10,466 nt of DNA from Limnochordia bacterium (lineage in GTDB: Bacteria; Bacillota; Limnochordia; DUMW01), in the NCBI GenBank assembly GCA_023230925.1, contig JALNWK010000072.1:1-10466 (forward strand). Direction: 5' to 3'. The position numbers were made by a program, and so were the translations under genes. How positions within the stretch are numbered: the first letter of the stretch is position 1; the number at the start of each line of letters is the position of its first letter. The notes under the pieces were generated by a model. It saw only the letters and a program-made list of their open reading frames with translations, was not told the origin of the DNA and searched no databases. This document shows positions 6,009 to 10,466 of this stretch, piece after piece.

Positions 6009-7181
6009 TCACTTCATCCAGTTTGATTCATCGAGCATATCCCAGTAAAACTCCTCAATTCTACACCACACATCCTCAGACCTAAAATTCTCGGTAACAT
6101 AACGCTTCGCTGCGAAACCCATATTTCTCGCCAGCTCCTGATTGCTCAACAGCAATGATATATTGCTCGCTAAAGCTTCTATATCCCCGATCGGACTTAG
6201 CAGTCCTGTCTCATTATCTATAACTGCATCTACCACACCAGTTGCATACGTCCCAACAGTTGGAATGCTGGCAGCCCCAGCCTCAAGAACAACATTAGGA
6301 AATCCTTCCCTGTAAGTAGGGAGAACCAATAAATCCATAAGCATATAATAAGGAGCAGGATCGTTCACGTGGCCTACTAAAATAATGTCTCGGTTTTCCT
6401 CTAATTCTTTTCTGATCCGCGGTTCGACCGTTTCGGCACTATCCTTTCTTCCTACAACTAGAAGAACTAGATCCGGGAATTCCTTCTTTACAATCAAGAA
6501 AGCGTCTACTAATTCATTGATCCCTTTATCTCGTGTAATCCTACCGACAAAACCAATAACACGGCTTTGTAACGGGATATTAAGCTTGCAGCGAATTTTC
6601 TCTGCTCCTAATGGTCGCTGCAGAGTCTGTTCGTAATCTTCCAAATTTATACCATTGCTACTACCTTTACCTAAAACATATGTCTTTTTGTTTACAGCAA
6701 GACCTAGCTCCACCATTTCCTGCCGCACACTCTCACTCACACATAACACCCTGTCAGAACAAGCTATAGCTATTTTTTCACACATACATAGAATACTCTT
6801 CTTAATGCCGCTAGTAGTCTCAAAGCGTAAACCCCGTACGGTATAAATTATGTTAGGAACCCCTGCTAAGCGGGATGCTATTGCTCCTAAAAAACCCGCC
6901 TTAGGCGTACTTACATTTACCAAATCAGGCTCTAACGTTTTAAAAAGTCTATATAACTGCCAGAGGGCTCTAAGGTCCTGAAACGGGGACGATATACCAC
7001 GATCCATCACAACCGAAACCGTGTTAACTTGTTCTGTCTCGCCTGCCTTATCTAAACCCGGACCAGGAGCAGATACAACGGTTACATCAAAGCCGGCTTC
7101 CCGCAAATATGAAAGCTGTCCTCTCATTAGCCCTACACTAGCTGATGACGTCACTACATGAATGACCTTTGGAGGTTGCAT
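6009..7181 (-). CDS. GT4-family glycosyltransferase (GT-B fold)
   Basis: A 390-residue cytoplasmic glycosyltransferase that probably adds a sugar to the undecaprenyl-diphosphate-linked glycan. The N-terminal acceptor half begins HVVTSSASVGLMRGQLSYL, of the kind seen in exopolysaccharide GT4 enzymes. The C-terminal nucleotide-sugar half has GFVGRITRDKG at 210-220, with Arg214 and Lys219 expected to hold the donor phosphates, and EGFPNVVLE at 292-300, the EX7E motif of retaining GT4 enzymes (Glu292, Glu300). ATG start at 7181 preceded by TAGGAGGG. It lies 65 bases after the epimerase gene and overlaps or nearly touches the aminotransferase gene. The donor is not readable from sequence; the uronic acid or HexNAc made by the two upstream enzymes is a reasonable candidate. 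It is the only complete glycosyltransferase in the window, so others must act from elsewhere if a multi-sugar repeat is built. Confidence 0.88.
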   Translation of the reverse strand: MQPPKVIHVVTSSASVGLMRGQLSYLREAGFDVTVVSAPGPGLDKAGETEQVNTVSVVMDRGISSPFQDLRALWQLYRLFKTLEPDLVNVSTPKAGFLGAIASRLAGVPNIIYTVRGLRFETTSGIKKSILCMCEKIAIACSDRVLCVSESVRQEMVELGLAVNKKTYVLGKGSSNGINLEDYEQTLQRPLGAEKIRCKLNIPLQSRVIGFVGRITRDKGINELVDAFLIVKKEFPDLVLLVVGRKDSAETVEPRIRKELEENRDIILVGHVNDPAPYYMLMDLLVLPTYREGFPNVVLEAGAASIPTVGTYATGVVDAVIDNETGLLSPIGDIEALASNISLLLSNQELARNMGFAAKRYVTENFRSEDVWCRIEEFYWDMLDESNWMK

Positions 7182-7246
7182 TGATACAGAATCCCTCCTA
7201 GATTACACCAAATGATCCTTTTTATTGCAGTTCACCACAGCATACA

Positions 7247-8185
7247 CTATAGATTATTTACATACCAATCTATAGTCATTTCCAATCCTTGATCGATATT
7301 TATCTTAGGTTCATATCGCAAGAATTTTATTGCCTTCTCCACATCCGCATTGGAATGCTTTACATCACCTTTACGAGGTGGTCTAAACTCTGGTGTGATG
7401 CTCTTGCCAAGCAAGTTAGAAATCTTCTCATAGAGTTCAAGTACTGTAGTGCTACTTCCACAAGCGATATTAAACACCTGACCGAAAGCAGGTGCAGTAG
7501 CTGAACAAGCTAACAAGTTTGCTTGGATCACATTTGAAACGTGTGTAAAGTCGCGAGACTGTTGACCATCACCATAAATCACACCGGGCTGATCGTTGAT
7601 CAAACGTCTTACGAATTTGGGGATTACCGCAGCATATGCCGAATGAGGATCTTGTCTCTTACCAAAGACATTGAAATATCTCAAACCTATAGTTGGTAGC
7701 CCATATAATTCAAAGAATAGACGTGCATAAATTTCGTTAGTTTTCTTGGTAAGTGCATATGGTGAAAGCACCCTACCAACTCTATCCTCTTTTTTAGGTA
7801 GATTAGGATCATCACCATAGACCGAAGAAGATGAGGCGTAGACAAATCTTTGTACATCCTGATCTCGAGCAGCGACTAACATATTTAATGTGCCTGAGAT
7901 ATTTACATCATTTGTAGTCTTAGGAGCCTCTATTGAACGCGGAACGGACCCTAAAGCTGCCTGATGGAGAACATAATCTACTCCTTTGCATGCCTTCTGA
8001 CATCTTTCTAGGTCTCGAATATCACCGTTGATGAATTCTATGTCATCTTGATACTCTCTCAAGTTTTCTGCTTTGCCGGTAGACAGGTTATCTAACACTC
8101 TAACATTAGCCCCGTTTTCCAATAGGGTTTCCACAATGTTAGAACCGATAAAACCAGCTCCACCGGTTACCAAGTATACAGCCAT
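7247..8185 (-). CDS. wbpP: UDP-N-acetylhexosamine 4-epimerase (WbpP type, extended SDR)
   Basis: A 312-residue extended short-chain dehydrogenase/reductase that inverts C4 of a UDP-HexNAc or UDP-HexNAc uronic acid using bound NAD. The NAD loop is TGGAGFIG at 7-14, the catalytic Tyr143 and Lys147 lie in SPYALTKKTNE, and the serine run 118-121 supplies the third active-site residue. HQAALGSVPRSI (75-86) and RYFNVFGKRQDP (169-180) match Pseudomonas WbpP and Salmonella TviC, the epimerases that prefer N-acetylated substrates, more than GalE. ATG at 8185 has AAGGAG (8196-8201) overlapping the TAA of the dehydrogenase gene, which shows translational coupling. With that partner it should provide UDP-GalNAcA, as in WbpO/WbpP and TviB/TviC; UDP-GalNAc is the alternative product. 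Confidence 0.88.
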   Translation of the reverse strand: MAVYLVTGGAGFIGSNIVETLLENGANVRVLDNLSTGKAENLREYQDDIEFINGDIRDLERCQKACKGVDYVLHQAALGSVPRSIEAPKTTNDVNISGTLNMLVAARDQDVQRFVYASSSSVYGDDPNLPKKEDRVGRVLSPYALTKKTNEIYARLFFELYGLPTIGLRYFNVFGKRQDPHSAYAAVIPKFVRRLINDQPGVIYGDGQQSRDFTHVSNVIQANLLACSATAPAFGQVFNIACGSSTTVLELYEKISNLLGKSITPEFRPPRKGDVKHSNADVEKAIKFLRYEPKINIDQGLEMTIDWYVNNL

Positions 8186-8199
8186 TTTTGTGACACTCC

Positions 8200-9573
8200 T
8201 TAGTCTTCTTTAGTAGCTGCCGCTTCTGTTTCCATTAGTGATGCTTGCGGGTATTCGGGCAGGGGTGCCCCTATTTTGATAATGTTACTGCTTTCTATAC
8301 CCGCAAAGGCATTTCGTGTATCCAAAACAAGTTGGGCGTTTGCAGCAATCCACCTATAATCCAAACTGCTATGGTCGGTGACTAAAAGCACTAAATCGTA
8401 CTCTTGTATATGGTCCAAACCTACACCGTATACGTAATCTCCGGTGCTCTCGTCTAGGAATCTATCTACAAATGGATCGTGAAAGTCTGTCCTGGCTCCT
8501 TTTTCTTGCAGCAACCGAAATAATTCTAAGCCAGGAGAATCCCGTAGATCATTGATGTCCTTCTTGTAAGCAACTCCCAGAAGAAGAATTCTAGATCCAT
8601 TGATACATTTCCTTTGTAAGTTTAGTGCATCGCTAACCTTATTAACAACATACCGTGGCATGTTTCCATTTGTATCACTGGCAAGTTCTATAAATTTATT
8701 ATAAAAGTCATAGGTCTTAGCTTTCCAAGATAGATACATTGGGTCTATTGGAATACAATGTCCACCGATTCCTGGTCCTGGTGTAAACTTCATAAAACCA
8801 AACGGTTTTGTAGCAGCAGCGTCAATGACTTCCCATACATCAATTCCCATTCTATCACACATTAGTGCCATTTCGTTAACCAAGGCAATGTTGACTGCTC
8901 TAAATGTGTTTTCTAAGAGCTTTACTGTTTCGGCTACCTTTGTGGAGCTTACGGTAACGACAGACTCGAGTACATTTTCATATAGCATAGAAGCTAGCCT
9001 GGAACACTGCGGTGTAGTTCCACCGATAATCTTTGGGGTGTTCTTTGTATTATAGTGCTTATTCCCCGGATCAACCCTTTCTGGCGAGAAACAGAGGAAG
9101 AAGTCAACACCTACTTCTAATCCACATTCCTCGAGTTCAGCGCGAACTAACTCTTCAGTAGTTCCCGGATATGTGGTGCTTTCGAGGATAATAAGGGTAC
9201 CCTTTTTCATATGTTCTTTGATACCTCTGACCGCTGCGGTAATGTAAGTAATATCCGGATCTTTCGTCTTCCTCAAAGGTGTTGGAACACAAATACTAAT
9301 GGTATCCATTTCACCTACTCTAGCATAATCGGTGGTAGCTTCGAAGTTACCGTTAGCGGCAACTTGCTGAAGTTCTTTATCAGATACGTCAAGAATGAAT
9401 GACTTACCAACCTGTAACTGCTTGACTTTCTCTTTAGATAGGTCTATGCCTATGACTTTATATCCAGCCTTGGCCATTTCCACAGCTAATGGTAAGCCAA
9501 CGTATCCAAGTCCGATCACTCCTACTACTGCTTGTCTATTCATAATCTTTGATTTTAACAAATCATAATTCAT
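8200..9573 (-). CDS. wbpA: UDP-N-acetyl-hexosamine 6-dehydrogenase (WbpA type)
   Basis: A 457-residue UDP-glucose/GDP-mannose dehydrogenase family enzyme that oxidises C6 of a UDP-HexNAc twice to the uronic acid with NAD. The Rossmann motif GVIGLGYVGLPLA is at 18-30, followed by VPTPL (96-100), STTYPGTTEE (132-141), SPERVDPGN (163-171), ENTFRAVNIALVNE (221-234) and the catalytic Cys273 in GPGIGGHCIPIDP. The KPFGFMKFTPGPG block and the short interval before the cysteine favour the WbpA/TviB UDP-GlcNAc subgroup over UDP-glucose dehydrogenase. The C-terminal UDP-binding domain follows (GVAYKKDINDLRDSP near 345). ATG at 9573 has only a G-rich TTGGGGG site about ten bases upstream; a second ATG at 9543 lacks a site. 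It is the first gene of the cluster and probably the first of the operon. Confidence 0.9.
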   Translation of the reverse strand: MNYDLLKSKIMNRQAVVGVIGLGYVGLPLAVEMAKAGYKVIGIDLSKEKVKQLQVGKSFILDVSDKELQQVAANGNFEATTDYARVGEMDTISICVPTPLRKTKDPDITYITAAVRGIKEHMKKGTLIILESTTYPGTTEELVRAELEECGLEVGVDFFLCFSPERVDPGNKHYNTKNTPKIIGGTTPQCSRLASMLYENVLESVVTVSSTKVAETVKLLENTFRAVNIALVNEMALMCDRMGIDVWEVIDAAATKPFGFMKFTPGPGIGGHCIPIDPMYLSWKAKTYDFYNKFIELASDTNGNMPRYVVNKVSDALNLQRKCINGSRILLLGVAYKKDINDLRDSPGLELFRLLQEKGARTDFHDPFVDRFLDESTGDYVYGVGLDHIQEYDLVLLVTDHSSLDYRWIAANAQLVLDTRNAFAGIESSNIIKIGAPLPEYPQASLMETEAAATKED

Positions 9574-9607
9574 AATTGATAGCCCCCAAATTCAACAAAG
9601 ACACCAG

Positions 9608-9639
9608 ATTTTACAGCTGCCTAAATGAAATCATGCCAA
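9608..9639 (-). promoter_or_regulatory. Possible sigma-A promoter of the glycan operon
   Basis: On the minus strand TTGGCA (9634-9639, five of six matches to the -35 consensus) is followed after 18 bases by TGTAAA (9610-9615, four of six to the -10). It lies about 35 bases ahead of the first gene and to the operon side of the IS3 remnant. The match is weak and found by eye. Confidence 0.3.
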
Positions 9640-9726
9640 AAGATGTTCTGGAGCCACTTGCAGTCTGACCCCCTAAACGTATGGGTTCTCTTCCGTGTGT
9701 CCTTGGCCTCCATGGCTTGGTAATCG

Positions 9727-9753
9727 TGGAGTGTTCTAGCCTAACCGGACACG
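9727..9753 (+). repeat. Candidate terminal inverted repeat of the IS3-family remnant
   Basis: The sequence begins TGGAGTGTTCTAGCC and ends GGACACG, about 57 bases beyond the transposase stop. IS3-family ends start with TG and commonly carry a GGACA-like block, so this is a plausible right end. The partner left end was lost or lies outside the window, so the pairing cannot be checked. Confidence 0.4.
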
Positions 9754-9810
9754 TTGAAGATAAACTAACTGGTTCGTGCTCACGATACCTCCAAATTTGA
9801 AACAATATCT

Positions 9811-10261
9811 TTACGCTACTGCCAAAAGCCCCTTGTAATAGTTTTGTTCGTACCCTTGGGGAGACATATCTCCAAGCAGACTGTGAATTCGATGCGGATT
9901 GTACCAGCACACGACATAGTTCACGACTGCCAAAGTGGCTTCAGAGCGAGTCGAAAACCGTCTACGGTGGATTAACTCCTTCTTGATCGTTGCAAAAAAG
10001 GATTCTGCACAGGCATTGTCATAGCAATCGCCCTTAGCGCTCATACTCTGCTGTATATTCTTCTCGCTTAGTAGATCCCGGAAGGCATATGAGGCGTACT
10101 GTGAGCCGCGATCAGAATGGAAAATTAGACCCTCTAGCGGCCGTTCATTGGTAATAGCCTTGTTCATAGCGTCAATCACAAGTTCCTTCCCTATTCGGGC
10201 CGATAGGGCCCAACCCACGACTCTGCGAGAAAAAAGGTCAATAACTGTGGCTAGATAAAGC
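9811..10261 (-). pseudogene. IS3-family transposase OrfB, 5' truncated (integrase core, rve)
   Basis: About 150 residues of the DDE integrase core. Recognisable parts are YLATVIDLFSRRVVGWA, HSDRGSQYAS with the second catalytic Asp, and CYDNACAESFFATIKKE with the catalytic Glu exactly 35 residues after that Asp (D35E spacing). The usual YNPHRIHSLLGDMSP tail is complete. The first catalytic Asp, normally in WxxDITY upstream, and the whole N-terminal half are missing. An open frame can be followed to a GTG at 10281, but its first seven residues (LALTLT region) are read from the terminal repeat of the IS66 element and are not transposase. The nearest relatives would be the IS150-like branch (inference). 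Confidence 0.85.
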
Positions 10262-10466
10262 GTAAGCGTCAAAGCTAGCACACATACCTGCTTCTTGGTA
10301 GTGATGAGATAATCAATACATCACGCGGAAGGAGTTGGTATTCTGAAGAATCAAGCCAAGAAGGAACTATGGGTGGAACGTATCCGGTCTTTCGAAATCA
10401 GCGGATTGAGTCGCCGGGCGTGGTGCCAAGAACAAGGATTACCTGAACATCAGCTGGGTTATTGGA
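10262..10466 (+). mobile_element. Left end of an IS66-family insertion sequence (continues past the window)
   Basis: GTAAGCGTCAAAGC at 10262 matches the IS66-family terminal repeat, which starts GTAAGCG. It falls exactly where IS3 OrfB homology stops, and an IS66 accessory gene begins about 80 bases inside, pointing inward as expected. The eight bases to its left, GATAAAGC (10254-10261), are the predicted target duplication, since this family makes 8-bp duplications; the other copy would be outside the window. Confidence 0.75.
10343..10466 (+). CDS. tnpA: IS66-family accessory protein TnpA, N-terminal part
   Basis: The open frame reads KNQAKKELWVERI, then SGLSRRAWCQEQGL and LGYW, and runs off the window. 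This is the helix-turn-helix N-terminus of the small IS66 TnpA protein, normally followed by tnpB and the tnpC transposase. No ATG, GTG or TTG exists in frame after the TAA at 10310. GGAAGGAG at 10327-10334 sits eight bases ahead of CTG 10343 and five ahead of ATT 10340, so the protein probably starts at one of these rare codons; CTG is chosen on spacing. Confidence 0.7.
   Translation, partial: MKNQAKKELWVERIRSFEISGLSRRAWCQEQGLPEHQLGYW

Larger units (their letters stand above)
9727..10261 (-). mobile_element. Truncated IS3-family insertion sequence
   Basis: This covers the 3' part of an IS3-family orfB plus a candidate right end. The 5' part of orfB, orfA and the left end are absent because an IS66-family end begins at 10262. 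Loss of the catalytic N-terminal part makes this copy inactive unless the rest lies beyond the IS66 element. Confidence 0.75.

Noticed and set aside
9611..9910. Open frame of 99 codons on the minus strand
   Set aside because: It overlaps the end of the IS3 orfB in another frame, shows no family motif and is rich in Arg, Ser and Pro as expected of a shadow frame.

Overview
The window looks like a Gram-positive (Firmicutes-type) chromosomal accessory locus. It has moderate to low GC, strong AGGAGG-type ribosome binding sites, GTG and TTG starts, and proteins closest in motif to Bacillus and Clostridia exopolysaccharide enzymes. I cannot name a genus. Almost all coding sequence is on the minus strand, so the locus reads from right to left.

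Right edge (about 9727-10466): nested insertion sequences. The 3' part of an IS3-family transposase gene (minus strand) is cut at 10261 by the left end of an IS66-family element. The terminal repeat of that element begins GTAAGCG at 10262, and its accessory gene tnpA runs off the window on the plus strand.

Centre (614-9573, minus strand): an eight-gene surface-glycan locus. In transcription order it encodes a UDP-HexNAc 6-dehydrogenase (WbpA type), a UDP-HexNAc 4-epimerase (WbpP type), a GT4 glycosyltransferase, a DegT/EpsN/PglE-type sugar aminotransferase, a PglC/EpsL-type phosphoglycosyl transferase, a 3-hydroxyacyl-CoA dehydrogenase, an SCP2-type thiolase, and a NeuD/PglD/EpsM-type sugar N-acyltransferase. 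The first two should make UDP-HexNAc uronic acid. The aminotransferase, phosphoglycosyl transferase and acyltransferase match the late half of the UDP-bacillosamine pathway (EpsN, EpsL and EpsM of Bacillus subtilis; PglE, PglC and PglD of Campylobacter). The 4,6-dehydratase (EpsC/PglF) that should feed them is not in the window, nor is a flippase or polymerase.

The most unusual point is that two acyl-CoA enzymes sit exactly between the EpsL-like and EpsM-like genes and are tightly packed with the acyltransferase. The inference is a cassette that makes a special acyl-CoA, for example a 3-hydroxyacyl-CoA, and places it on a 4-amino sugar. The thiolase gene carries a frameshift close to its 3' end; the missing C-terminal tail is readable in the next frame, so this branch may be damaged or the sequence may hold an indel.

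Left edge (1-613): no gene seen. It holds a short array of 22-bp-period direct repeats containing GTGGCC, two long inverted repeats, and a repeated GGATCACTT/GGTTCACTT motif. These look like ends of other, probably IS21-like, insertion sequences. The glycan locus is therefore bounded on both sides by mobile-element debris.
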